Origin: Micromonospora okii
Lineage (GTDB): Bacteria > Actinomycetota > Actinomycetes > Mycobacteriales > Micromonosporaceae
DNA: 64,000 nt
NCBI RefSeq assembly: GCF_020884795.1
Contig: NZ_BBZF01000012.1
Coordinates: 62,001-126,000 of the forward strand
Reading direction: 5' to 3'
Of this stretch, positions 1-7,622 are shown piece by piece; position 1 is the stretch's first letter, and every line of letters begins with the position of its first letter. The notes below the pieces were generated by a model. That model was not told the origin of the DNA and made no database searches. It worked only from the letters and a program-made list of their open reading frames with translations. Position numbers and translations under genes: made by a program.

Positions 1-2
1 CG

Positions 3-1565
3 ATGACGGCGCGGTCCGAACTGGTGACCTCGATCCTCCGTACCGCGACGACCGACCCCGACTCGGTGGCCCTGGTCTGGCGCGACCAGGAGATCGGCTA
101 CGGCGCGCTGGTGGAGCTGGCGGCCCGCGCCCGCGACCGGGTGACCGCGCTCGACCTCGACGACGACGAACCGGTGGGGGTGCTCGCCGACAAGTCGCCC
201 GAGGCCGTCGCGCTGGTCCTCGGGGTGCTCCAGGCGGGGCGGCCGTTCCTGCTGCCCGCGTCGAACCTGCCGTCGGCCACCCTGCGCGAGCTGTTCGGCC
301 AGGCCGGCTGCCGACATGTGCTCTCACCCCGGGACACCCTGCGGCTGCCCGGCGTGGTCGCCGGGCGGGTGCCCGAGGGCACCTCGTTCATGCTGACCAC
401 CTCCGGCTCCACCGGCCTGCCCAAGGTGGTGCCGCTCGGCGCGGACGCCATCGACCGCTTCGTGGCCTGGGCGTCCGGGCGGTTCGGCATCGGGCCCGGG
501 GTCCGGGTGCTCAACTACGCCCCGCTCAACTTCGACCTGTGCCTGCTCGACGTCTGGACCACGCTGGGCCGGGGCGGCACGGTGGTGCTGGTCGACCCGG
601 ACCAGGCGTTGCAGGCCGGCGCGCTGGCCGCCCTGGTGGCCCGGGAGCGGGTGTCGGTGGTGCAGGCCGTCCCGATGCTGTTCGGCCTGCTCGCCGGCCC
701 CGAGGCCGACGCCGGGCGCACGGGCGACGCGGGGTCCCGGGCCGACGCCAGGCTCGGGGGCGACGCGGGGTCCGGGGGCGGCCGGGGCCAGGAGCCCGCG
801 CCCCGGGTCTTCCCGGACGTCGCGCACCTCGTCTTCACCGGCGACGCGATGCCGAACCGGCTGCTGCGCCGGCTGCCTGCCGCGTTCCCCTCGGCCCGCC
901 TCTACAACCTGTACGGCTGCACCGAGACCAACGACAGCTTCCTGTGCGAGGTGGACCGGGACGGTCCGTTCGAGGGGCCGGTGCCGCTCGGCGAGCCGCT
1001 GCCCGGGGTCGACGCGGCCGTCGTCGCGCCCGACGGCGCGATCGTCGACGGGGCGGGCTCCGGCGAGCTGTGGGTGCGTACCCCGTTCCAGAGCGTCGGT
1101 TACCTCGGCGCCGCCGCCGGCAGCGGCCGGTTCGGCCCGGACCCGTCGGGGCGCCCCGGCCCGGCCTGGTACCGCAGCGGCGACCTGGTCCGCCGCGACG
1201 CCGACGGCCGGCTGTTCCTGATCGGCCGCGACGACCACCGGGTGAAGGTGCGCGGGGTCGGGGTGGACCTGGGCGAGGTGGAGCAGGCGCTGCTGGGGCA
1301 CCCGGAGGCCGCCGACGCGGTGGTGCTGGCCGTGCCCGACGCGCTCGTGGGCTCCCGCCTGCACGCCGTGGTCCGCCGCGCCGCCGGCAGCACCCTGAAC
1401 AGCCTCACCCTGCGCCAGCACTGCGCCGGGGTGCTGCCGCGCGGCGCCATCCCGGAGACCGTCCGCGTCGTCGACGCGCCGTTCCCGCGCACCTCCACCG
1501 GCAAGGTCGACCGCCTCGCGGTCCGCCAGGCGCACCTCACCAGCAGCTTCCCGGAAGGAGTCTGA
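3..1565 (+). CDS. Free-standing adenylation enzyme (acyl-AMP ligase loading a carrier protein)
   Basis: Activates a carboxylic acid as acyl-AMP and transfers it to a discrete PCP, presumably the next gene. The 520-residue protein has the ATP-loop motif LTTSGSTGLPKVV (about residues 131-143), then YNLYGCTET, YRSGDLVRR, a GRDDHRVKVRG hinge and the C-terminal lysine motif PRTSTGKVDR. There is no condensation or carrier domain. A Gly/Ala/Asp/Arg-rich insert near residues 233-262 is low complexity. The ATG lies 2 bases inside the window, so a start further upstream cannot be excluded. It leads an eight-gene operon containing tryptophan-pathway homologues. In the kosinostatin pathway, as I recall it, such an enzyme supplies a PCP-bound building block for the pyrrolopyrrole (nicotinate-derived) rather than a PKS starter. 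Substrate cannot be read from the sequence here. Confidence 0.9.
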   Translation: MTARSELVTSILRTATTDPDSVALVWRDQEIGYGALVELAARARDRVTALDLDDDEPVGVLADKSPEAVALVLGVLQAGRPFLLPASNLPSATLRELFGQAGCRHVLSPRDTLRLPGVVAGRVPEGTSFMLTTSGSTGLPKVVPLGADAIDRFVAWASGRFGIGPGVRVLNYAPLNFDLCLLDVWTTLGRGGTVVLVDPDQALQAGALAALVARERVSVVQAVPMLFGLLAGPEADAGRTGDAGSRADARLGGDAGSGGGRGQEPAPRVFPDVAHLVFTGDAMPNRLLRRLPAAFPSARLYNLYGCTETNDSFLCEVDRDGPFEGPVPLGEPLPGVDAAVVAPDGAIVDGAGSGELWVRTPFQSVGYLGAAAGSGRFGPDPSGRPGPAWYRSGDLVRRDADGRLFLIGRDDHRVKVRGVGVDLGEVEQALLGHPEAADAVVLAVPDALVGSRLHAVVRRAAGSTLNSLTLRQHCAGVLPRGAIPETVRVVDAPFPRTSTGKVDRLAVRQAHLTSSFPEGV

Positions 1566-1566
1566 G

Positions 1567-1830
1567 TTGCAGCACGCATCGGTCATCGCGCAGTTCGTCG
1601 TCGAGGAGTTCCTGCCCGACGTGGCCCCCGCCGACGTGGACGTCGACCTCGACCTCGTCGACAACGGGGTGATCGACAGCCTCGGCCTGCTCAAGGTGAT
1701 CGCCTGGCTGGAGGACCGCTTCGGCATCGCCGCCGACGACGTGGAGCTCTCCCCGGAGCACTTCCGGTCGATCCGGTCGATCGACGCGTTCGTGGTGGGG
1801 GCCACCACGCCCCCGGTCGAGGCGAAGTAG
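1567..1830 (+). CDS. Discrete peptidyl/acyl carrier protein
   Basis: An 87-residue stand-alone carrier protein. The phosphopantetheine serine is Ser38 in DNGVIDSLGLLKV, the usual DSL context. It starts with TTG, one base after the stop of the adenylation gene and about 8 bases after GGAAGGAG, so the two are translationally coupled. It should hold the thioester made by the adenylation enzyme while the flavin dehydrogenase encoded at 4077-5216 acts on it. It is distinct from the PKS ACP at 16608-16865 in sequence and context. Confidence 0.88.
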   Translation: MQHASVIAQFVVEEFLPDVAPADVDVDLDLVDNGVIDSLGLLKVIAWLEDRFGIAADDVELSPEHFRSIRSIDAFVVGATTPPVEAK

Positions 1831-1832
1831 AC

Positions 1833-2867
1833 GTGCACCGGGTGATCGCCGCGCTGCTGGCCCCGCGCCAGCCGGTCGACCTGCCGAGCTGGCGTTCCTT
1901 CTGGGACGGCCTGCACGCCGGCGAGGTCCGGCGGGGGGAGGCGGTGGCCCTGCTGACCTCGCTGGCCACCTGCCCGCCGGACGTGGGGAGCGTGGAGGCG
2001 CTGCTCGCCTCGCTGGACGAGCGGCGGCCGGCCCCGCCCGCCCCGTACGGCGGCAGCGTCAACATCGTGGGCACCGGCGGCGGCCCCCGCACCTTCAACA
2101 TCTCCACGGCGGCGGCCTTCGTGGCGGCGGCGACGGGGCTGCGGGTGGTGAAGACCGGCGCGCGGGCGTACAGCGGGGGGCGGGGCTCGTTCGACCTGCT
2201 GGAGCAGCTCGGCATCCCGCTGACCTCCTCGTACGCCGAGACGGGTCAGGCCCTCGACCGGTTCGGCCTGGCCTTCGCCGGCTACTTCGTCTACCCGGCC
2301 GAGGTGTCCCTGCTGGCCCGGGCGATCTTTCCCATGCAGATGCGGGAGATCGGCCGGTTCGTCAACACCCTCGGTCCGGTCCTCGCGGCGGCGCCGGTGA
2401 CCGCCCAGCTCACCGGCGTCTCCGACCACGGCCTGCTGCCGACCCTGCGCCGGCTGGCCGCCGCCCGGGGCGGCCCCCGGGTCTGGTTCTGCACCAACGG
2501 GCTGGGCGCGGACGAGCTGACCGGCTTCGCCGACGACGTGCTGCACCCGGACGGCGGGCCACCCGTGCCGCTGGCGGACGTCGGCCTGGCCGGCGGGCCC
2601 GGCACCCTGGCGGACCTGCGCCCGGCGTCGCCGGGGGCGGACCTGGTGGCGGACTTCCTCGACGTGCTGGCCGGTCGGCGCGGCGCGGTGGCGACGCGGG
2701 CGGTCTGCCTGAACGCCGCCGCGCTGCGGGTCGCCGTCGAACCGACGACGACCTGGGCGGACGCGCTGGCACGGGCCGAGGCGGCCGTGCGCACCGGCGC
2801 GGCGCGGGACCTGGCCGTGCGGATGCGCGTCGCCGCGCCGCGACCGGCGGTGCGGGCCGGTGGCTGA
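1833..2867 (+). CDS. TrpD-like phosphoribosyltransferase with altered acceptor pocket
   Basis: Homologue of anthranilate phosphoribosyltransferase, 344 residues (family about 340), GTG start two bases after the PCP stop. The PRPP-binding glycine loop is present (GTGGGPRTFNIST, residues 80-92). The following motif reads KTGARAYSGG (107-116) where tryptophan enzymes have KHGNR followed by SS; this region lines the acceptor and Mg-PRPP site. I infer ribosylation of a nitrogen acceptor other than anthranilate, building the ribose-derived half of a pyrrolopyrrole. No trpE/trpG lies nearby, arguing against primary tryptophan synthesis. Overlaps the next gene by 8 bases. Confidence 0.85.
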   Translation: MHRVIAALLAPRQPVDLPSWRSFWDGLHAGEVRRGEAVALLTSLATCPPDVGSVEALLASLDERRPAPPAPYGGSVNIVGTGGGPRTFNISTAAAFVAAATGLRVVKTGARAYSGGRGSFDLLEQLGIPLTSSYAETGQALDRFGLAFAGYFVYPAEVSLLARAIFPMQMREIGRFVNTLGPVLAAAPVTAQLTGVSDHGLLPTLRRLAAARGGPRVWFCTNGLGADELTGFADDVLHPDGGPPVPLADVGLAGGPGTLADLRPASPGADLVADFLDVLAGRRGAVATRAVCLNAAALRVAVEPTTTWADALARAEAAVRTGAARDLAVRMRVAAPRPAVRAGG

Positions 2868-3681
2868 GTTCTTCGCCGACCGTCCGGGCGGCCGCCCCGG
2901 GCTGGCGGTCTTCCTCACCGGCGGCGACCCGCCCCCGGACCGGCTCGCCGACCTGGTCACCCTGCTCGACGAGCGCGGCGTGGACTGCCTGGAGCTGGCG
3001 GTGCCGTTCCCCGACTCGGTCACCGACGGCCCCGTGCTGCGCCGTTCCGCCCGGCGGGCGCTGCGGCGCGGCACCGGCCTGGCCGACGTGCTGGCGTTCG
3101 TCGCGCGGGTCCGGCCCCGGCTGCGCCGACTGCGGATCGCCCTGCTGGCCGACTGGAGCCACAGCGTGCGGCCGGTGGGCGACGCCGAGTTCGTCCGCCG
3201 GGTCGCCGGCTCGGGGGCCGACGCCGTGCTGGTGCACGCGCTGCCGCCGCGCCTGCGCGAGCGCCACCTGGCGCTGGCCGCCGACGCCGACCTGCCCGTG
3301 GTCACCACCTGCTACGCCACGTCGCCGCCGCCCGTGCGGGCCGCCGCGGCCCGCGACGCCACGGCCTACGTGTACCTGGTGGCCGCGTACGGGCGCAGCG
3401 GCACGGCCCCGGCGGGCGGCTACGCGGGGCTGCGCGCGGCGGTCGGCGACGTGCGGGCCGCCGGCCGCGCGCCGGTCGCGGTCGGCTTCGGGGTACGCAC
3501 CCGCGCCGACCTGCTCCAGATCGGGGCGACGGGCGCCGACGCCGCCGTCGTCGGCACGGCCGCCGTGTCGGCCGTCGAGCGGGCCGAGCGGACCGGCCGG
3601 GACGTGCTGGCCGGGTTCGACACATTTTTGCGATCAATGGCGATCGTCGACCAACCGTCGGAAGAAGGGACGCATCGATGA
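2860..3681 (+). CDS. TrpA-like lyase (tryptophan synthase alpha fold)
   Basis: A 273-residue beta/alpha-barrel protein related to tryptophan synthase alpha. The catalytic pair is kept: Glu45 in CLELAVPFPDS and Asp56 in VTDGP, 11 residues apart like Glu49/Asp60 of the E. coli enzyme. The first-strand motif FLTGGDP is present, and the phosphate-binding end (VGFGVRTRADL, AAVVGTAAV) is recognisable, but the usual YYN loop reads LLADWSHS. No TrpB partner is encoded nearby. It probably performs a retro-aldol cleavage, releasing the glyceraldehyde-3-phosphate side chain from an indole-glycerol-phosphate-like bicycle. GTG start overlaps the TrpD-like gene. Confidence 0.82.
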   Translation: MAEFFADRPGGRPGLAVFLTGGDPPPDRLADLVTLLDERGVDCLELAVPFPDSVTDGPVLRRSARRALRRGTGLADVLAFVARVRPRLRRLRIALLADWSHSVRPVGDAEFVRRVAGSGADAVLVHALPPRLRERHLALAADADLPVVTTCYATSPPPVRAAAARDATAYVYLVAAYGRSGTAPAGGYAGLRAAVGDVRAAGRAPVAVGFGVRTRADLLQIGATGADAAVVGTAAVSAVERAERTGRDVLAGFDTFLRSMAIVDQPSEEGTHR

Positions 3682-4052
3682 TCATTCGCGAACTGGACGA
3701 GGTGACAACGGTCGAGTGGGGCAACGGCCTCAGCCGGCGCTTCCTGCTCGAGTCGGACGGGATGGGCTACTCGGTCACCGACACCACCGTGCGGGCCGGG
3801 ACCATGGCCCGCCTGGAGTACCGCCGGCACCTGGAGGCGTGCTACTGCATCGAGGGCGAGGGCAGCGTCATCGACCAGGCCGGCAACACGTACCCGCTGC
3901 GGCCGGGCGTGCTCTACGCCCTCGACAAGCACGACCCGCACTGCCTGGTGGCGAGCCCGCACAGCGACCTGCGGCTGGTGTGCGTGTTCAGCCCGGCGCT
4001 GCGCGGCGACGAGCAGCACCGCATCGACCCCGAGGGCTTTTCCCAGTACTGA
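3678..4052 (+). CDS. Ectoine synthase-like cupin (candidate amidine cyclase)
   Basis: A 124-residue single cupin with strong likeness to ectoine synthase EctC: stretches such as RFLLESDGMGYS, HLEACYCIEGEGSV, LRPGVLYALDKHDPH and LRLVCVFSPAL follow the EctC pattern closely. EctC closes a cyclic amidine (tetrahydropyrimidine) by intramolecular condensation. No ectA, ectB or ectD is present. In an operon thought to build a bicyclic amidine, a natural inference is that this protein forms or dehydrates the amidine ring. The start codon overlaps the stop of the TrpA-like gene (ATGA), with a GGAAGAAGGGA ribosome site upstream. Confidence 0.85.
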   Translation: MIIRELDEVTTVEWGNGLSRRFLLESDGMGYSVTDTTVRAGTMARLEYRRHLEACYCIEGEGSVIDQAGNTYPLRPGVLYALDKHDPHCLVASPHSDLRLVCVFSPALRGDEQHRIDPEGFSQY

Positions 4053-4076
4053 TCCTGACCTGCTTGGAGTCAGCCA

Positions 4077-5216
4077 GTGATCTCTTGGACCGCTGACCAG
4101 GACGCCCTGCGAAACGGTCTGGCTCCCTGGCTCCACGTGCTCAACGCCGAGCACGTGGAGCTGGACGCCAGGGCCGAGTTCCCCCGCGAGAAGTGGGAGG
4201 CGATCCGGCGCACCGGGCTGCTCGGCCTCCCCCTCGGGGAGCGCTGGGGCGGCCTCGGACAGGACCTGCTCACCACCATGTACGTCCTGGAGGGCCTCGG
4301 CGAGGGCTGCCGGGACGGCGGGCTCAACTTCTCCGTCACCACGCACCTGGTGAGCACCGGCGTGGCGGTGCAGCGCTTCGGGTCGGCCGCGCTCAAGGAC
4401 CGCTACCTGCCGGGCGTCGCCTCGGGCGCGCTGATCGGCGCGCACGCCATCTCGGAGCCGGAGAGCGGCTCCGACGCGCTGGCGATGCGCACCCGCGCGG
4501 TCCGCGACGGCGACCACTTCGTGCTCACGGGCCAGAAGGCGTTCGTCAGCAACGGCCCCGTGGCCGACCTGGTCGTGGTGTACGCGCGCACCGGCGCGCG
4601 GGGCGGGCCGCTGGGCATCACCGCCTTCCTCGTCGAGCGGGACACCCCCGGCCTGGTCGTGGGCCCGTCCACGGCCAAGATGGGCCTGCGCACCTCGCCG
4701 TTCGGGGAGCTGTTCCTCGACGACTGCCGGGTGCCGGCGGCCAACGTGGTGGGCAGCGTCGGGGGCGGCTTCCTCGTGCTCGACCACGTGATGAAGTGGG
4801 AGATCCTCTGCGGCTTCGCGATCAACGCGGGGGAGATGCGCCACCGCGTGGAGCGGTGCCGCGAGTACGCCCGCTCGCGCAGCCAGTTCGGCAGCCCGAT
4901 CGGGAAGTTCCAGGCCGTGGCCCACCGGATCGTCGACATGGAGATCGGCGTGCGCACCGCCCGCGCCGCCCTCTACGGCGCGGCCGAGCGGATGGTCGCG
5001 GGCGCGAACGTCACCATGGACATCGCCGTGGCGAAGGTGGTGGCCAGCGAGGCGAACGTGGCCTCGGCGCTGGCCGCCGTGCAGATCTTCGGCGGCAACG
5101 GCTACACCGCCGAGTACGGGGTGGAGAAGGAGCTGCGCAACGCGGTGGCGGGCACCATCTACTCGGGCACCTCGGAGGTCCAGCGCAACCGCATCGCCGC
5201 GATGATGGGGCTCTGA
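4077..5216 (+). CDS. Acyl-CoA dehydrogenase-family flavoenzyme (PCP-substrate oxidase)
   Basis: A 379-residue protein of normal ACAD length with FAD-binding segments SEPESGSDA and GQKAFVSNG, and the C-terminal IYSGTSEVQ. The usual catalytic Glu of the C-terminal YEGT motif is Ser363; Glu242 (MKWEI) lies where isovaleryl-CoA and prolyl-carrier dehydrogenases keep their base. With a discrete adenylation enzyme and PCP in the same operon, the PltF/PltL/PltE logic of oxidation on a carrier protein is suggested. GTG start, 24 bases after the cupin stop; an ATG start further in would truncate the N-terminal helix. Confidence 0.87.
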   Translation: MISWTADQDALRNGLAPWLHVLNAEHVELDARAEFPREKWEAIRRTGLLGLPLGERWGGLGQDLLTTMYVLEGLGEGCRDGGLNFSVTTHLVSTGVAVQRFGSAALKDRYLPGVASGALIGAHAISEPESGSDALAMRTRAVRDGDHFVLTGQKAFVSNGPVADLVVVYARTGARGGPLGITAFLVERDTPGLVVGPSTAKMGLRTSPFGELFLDDCRVPAANVVGSVGGGFLVLDHVMKWEILCGFAINAGEMRHRVERCREYARSRSQFGSPIGKFQAVAHRIVDMEIGVRTARAALYGAAERMVAGANVTMDIAVAKVVASEANVASALAAVQIFGGNGYTAEYGVEKELRNAVAGTIYSGTSEVQRNRIAAMMGL

Positions 5217-5219
5217 CCC

Positions 5220-5915
5220 GTGGCCCTGGTCAAGATCTGCGGGGTGGAGTCCGCCCGGGACGTCGACCTGCTGCGTGACTGCGGCGTCGACCTCGTCGGG
5301 GTGTGGTGCGGGGTGGCCGGAGGGCCGCGCGACCTGCCGGTGGGGCGGGCCGCCGCGCTGGTGGCCCGCGCCGCCGCCGCGCCCGGCTGCCGCCCGGTGC
5401 TCGTCACCACACTCGCCGACGAGCGCCGCCTGCGCGACGTCGTCGCCCGCACCGGCGCCCGGTGGGTGCAACTGCACGGCTGGCAGCCGCCCGCCCTGGT
5501 CCGCCGGCTCAAGGCCGAGCCGGGCCTCACGGTGGTCAAGGTGCTGCACGTACGGGAGGGGAGCTGCCCGGAGCAGCGCCTCGTCCCGGCGTACGAGCGG
5601 GCCGGGACGGACCTGTTCCTGCTGGACGCGCTCGCCCCGGACGGCCGGGTGGGCAGCACCGGGAGCCCGGTCGGCGTCGCCGCCGCGCTCGCCGTCGCCG
5701 ACCGTTGCACCCGGCCGTTCCTGCTGGCCGGCGGCATCTCGGCGGCGAACCGGGCCGCGCACGACGCGGTCGTCGCCCACCCGCTGTACCGGGGCGTCGA
5801 CGTCGACGGCGCGGCGCGCGACGACCGGGGCCGGCTGGACGCCCGGCGCGTCGGCGAGCTGCTCCGCGCCTGGCGGCCCGGCCCCGCACGCCCGGCCGCC
5901 GCCCCGGCCCGCTGA
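5220..5915 (+). CDS. TrpF-like isomerase (phosphoribosylanthranilate isomerase fold)
   Basis: A 231-residue barrel protein related to PRA isomerase. The general base and acid appear kept as Cys7 (VKICG) and Asp136 (LFLLDAL). The C-terminal phosphate-binding segment departs from TrpF: GVDVDGAARDDRGRLD replaces the common GVDVSSGVE pattern. It should carry out an Amadori rearrangement of a ribosylamine made by the TrpD-like enzyme. GTG start 3 bases after the dehydrogenase stop. The Pro/Ala-rich tail is dispensable-looking. Confidence 0.83.
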   Translation: MALVKICGVESARDVDLLRDCGVDLVGVWCGVAGGPRDLPVGRAAALVARAAAAPGCRPVLVTTLADERRLRDVVARTGARWVQLHGWQPPALVRRLKAEPGLTVVKVLHVREGSCPEQRLVPAYERAGTDLFLLDALAPDGRVGSTGSPVGVAAALAVADRCTRPFLLAGGISAANRAAHDAVVAHPLYRGVDVDGAARDDRGRLDARRVGELLRAWRPGPARPAAAPAR

Positions 5916-5979
5916 CCGGGGCCGATCCGCCGACCGGGGGGCCGCGCCGCCCGGCCGCCGACCCGAAGGGACGCCTGCG

Positions 5980-6678
5980 ATGGCCACCGACTTCCTCGAC
6001 GCCCTGCTGCGGGCGCGCCGCCCGGTCGTGATGGAGCTCAAGCGCCGTGACGGCGCGGGGCGCGACCTGTTCGCCGGCCGGCCGCTGGCCCGCCTCGTCG
6101 CGGCGTACGAGCGCGCCGACGCCCCCTGCCTGTCCGTGGTCACCGGCCACTGGTTCGGCGGCACGGTCGACATGCTGCGCGAGGTGCGGTCGCTGACCGG
6201 CCTGCCGTTGTTGCAGAAGGACTTCGTCACCCGTCGCCGCGACCTCGACCGCGCCGTGGAACTGGGCGCGTCGGCGGTGCTGCTGACCGCCCGGCTGCTC
6301 GCCCGCGCCAGCCTCGACGTGCTGGTGGCCGGGGCGGTGGAGCGCGGCCTGACGCCGTTCGTGGAGGTGGCCACGCGCGCCGAGGTGCGCGCGGTGCCCC
6401 GGGCGGGCGAGTGCGTCGTGGCGGTCACCAACGGCGACATCGCCAGCCGCGAGCGTGCCCCCGCCGACCTCGGCCGCAGCGCGGAGCTGCTCGGCGACGT
6501 GGTCGCCACGGGCACGCCCTGCCCGGTCAGCGCGAGCGGCATATCGGGGCCGGCCGACGCCGCCCGCCTGCTGCGCGGCGGCTACCGGGGCCTGCTGATC
6601 GGCTCCGAGCTGCTGCGCGCCGGCGACGGGCTGCCGTCCTGGCTGGCCGAGCTCGACCGCCTCCGCCAGGCGGCCTGA
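5980..6678 (+). CDS. TrpC-like synthase (indole-glycerol-phosphate synthase fold)
   Basis: A 232-residue barrel protein. Kept IGPS-type residues are Glu19 and Lys21 (MELKR), Lys80 (QKDF) and Glu129 (FVEV). Positions that hold the anthranilate carboxylate or ring are changed: the INxRD loop is TNGD (150-153), losing Asn and Arg, and the ESG motif is SASG (184-187), losing Glu. This fits ring closure on a substrate other than carboxyphenylamino-deoxyribulose phosphate. The ATG is the first start giving the family N-terminus; the open frame extends upstream but overlaps the TrpF-like gene. Last gene of the operon, followed by a strong hairpin. Confidence 0.82.
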   Translation: MATDFLDALLRARRPVVMELKRRDGAGRDLFAGRPLARLVAAYERADAPCLSVVTGHWFGGTVDMLREVRSLTGLPLLQKDFVTRRRDLDRAVELGASAVLLTARLLARASLDVLVAGAVERGLTPFVEVATRAEVRAVPRAGECVVAVTNGDIASRERAPADLGRSAELLGDVVATGTPCPVSASGISGPADAARLLRGGYRGLLIGSELLRAGDGLPSWLAELDRLRQAA

Positions 6679-6713
6679 CGGGCCCGGCCGGCGCACCCCG
6701 CCGGCCGGGCCCG
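6679..6713. terminator. Intrinsic terminator-like hairpin after the TrpC-like gene
   Basis: Perfect 14-bp inverted repeat CGGGCCCGGCCGGC / GCCGGCCGGGCCCG with a 7-base loop, starting at the TrpC-like stop and lying between that gene and the convergent SARP gene. No U tract, as is usual in actinomycetes. It may serve both strands. Confidence 0.7.
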
Positions 6714-6728
6714 ATCACGCGGGTCCGC

Positions 6729-7622
6729 TCAGGCGGAACGGGCCTGCGCCCAGTGGACCTCGCGGGCGATCCGGTGGCCGGTGTCCTGCCGCTGGGCGGG
6801 GCGCAGCGCGCTGACGCCGCCGGGCACGTTCAGCGCCGGATCGCCGGCGAGGATCGCCCGGTGCAGGCGCTGGAGATCGTCGCACGGGTCCACGCCCAGT
6901 TCGTCGACGAGGGTCTCGCGGGCCCGCTGATAGGCGTCCAGGGCCTCGGAGCGTCGCCCCGCGCGGTACAGGGCCAGCATCAGCTTGCTCTGGAAGCCCT
7001 CGTGGGTGGGCTGCCGGGCGGCCAGCCCGATCAGCTCCCCGAGCAGCTCGTGGTGGCGCCCCAGCCGCAGGTCGGCGTCGATGCGCAGCTCCAGCGCGCT
7101 CTTGAAGATCTCGTCGAGCCGCAGCGCCTCGACCTGGAGCAGGGGGCCGGGGTTGATGTCGACCAGCGCCGGGCCCTGCCAGAGGGCGAGCGCCTCGCGG
7201 AGGGTCCGCGACGCGGCGCCCGTCTCGCCGCGGTCCAGCTCCGCCCGGCCGCGCTGGGCGAGCTGCTCGAACCGCAGCGAGTCGAGGGCCTCGGGGCGCA
7301 GACAGAGCATGTACCCGCCGGCGTAGGTGCGCAGGACCTCGCCGGGCGGCCGACCGCCGCGCGGCGGTGCGGCGACCGCGGCCGGATTGGTGTTCAGGTG
7401 CTTGCGCAGTTGATAGACGTACGTCTGCAGTGTTGTGGTGACGCTCGGCGGGGGCTGGTTCTCCCACAACTCCTCGATCAGGAGCTGGTTCGGCACCACG
7501 CGGTTGGCGTGTATCGCCAGTAGTGCCAGAACCCTGCGGGTCTTCGGGGCCGTGGGCGTCGCGTCGGTTCCGTCGACGGATACCGACAACGGGCCGAGCA
7601 AATTGATCTGCACTGTGTACAT
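6729..7622 (-). CDS. SARP-family pathway-specific transcriptional activator
   Basis: About 297 residues from the internal start MYTVQINLLGPL; an earlier ATG at 7664 would add 14 residues but lacks a ribosome site. N-terminal OmpR-like winged helix (APKTRRVLALLAIHANRVVP, LIEELWENQPPPS, TLQTYVYQLRKHL) followed by a bacterial transcriptional activation (BTAD) domain (ALWQGPALVDINPGPLLQVE, YQRARETLVDELGVDPC). Lacks the ATPase domain of large SARPs. Such proteins bind 11-bp-spaced heptamer repeats overlapping -35 regions, and sites of that type precede many operons in this window. The long AT-richer gap upstream probably holds its own promoter. Confidence 0.9.
   Translation of the reverse strand: MYTVQINLLGPLSVSVDGTDATPTAPKTRRVLALLAIHANRVVPNQLLIEELWENQPPPSVTTTLQTYVYQLRKHLNTNPAAVAAPPRGGRPPGEVLRTYAGGYMLCLRPEALDSLRFEQLAQRGRAELDRGETGAASRTLREALALWQGPALVDINPGPLLQVEALRLDEIFKSALELRIDADLRLGRHHELLGELIGLAARQPTHEGFQSKLMLALYRAGRRSEALDAYQRARETLVDELGVDPCDDLQRLHRAILAGDPALNVPGGVSALRPAQRQDTGHRIAREVHWAQARSA

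Noticed and set aside
324..3308. 994-residue minus-strand open frame (and a similar 1040-residue one at 3420-6542)
   Set aside because: Arg/Pro/Gly/Ala-rich with no family motifs; antisense to genes with clear homology. High-GC DNA lacks stops in such frames.
3678..4052. Ectoine biosynthesis
   Set aside because: ectA, ectB and ectD are absent and the gene is locked into the tryptophan-like operon.
1833..6678. Primary tryptophan biosynthesis operon
   Set aside because: No trpE, trpG or trpB, key anthranilate-binding residues changed, and mixed with adenylation, PCP and cupin genes.
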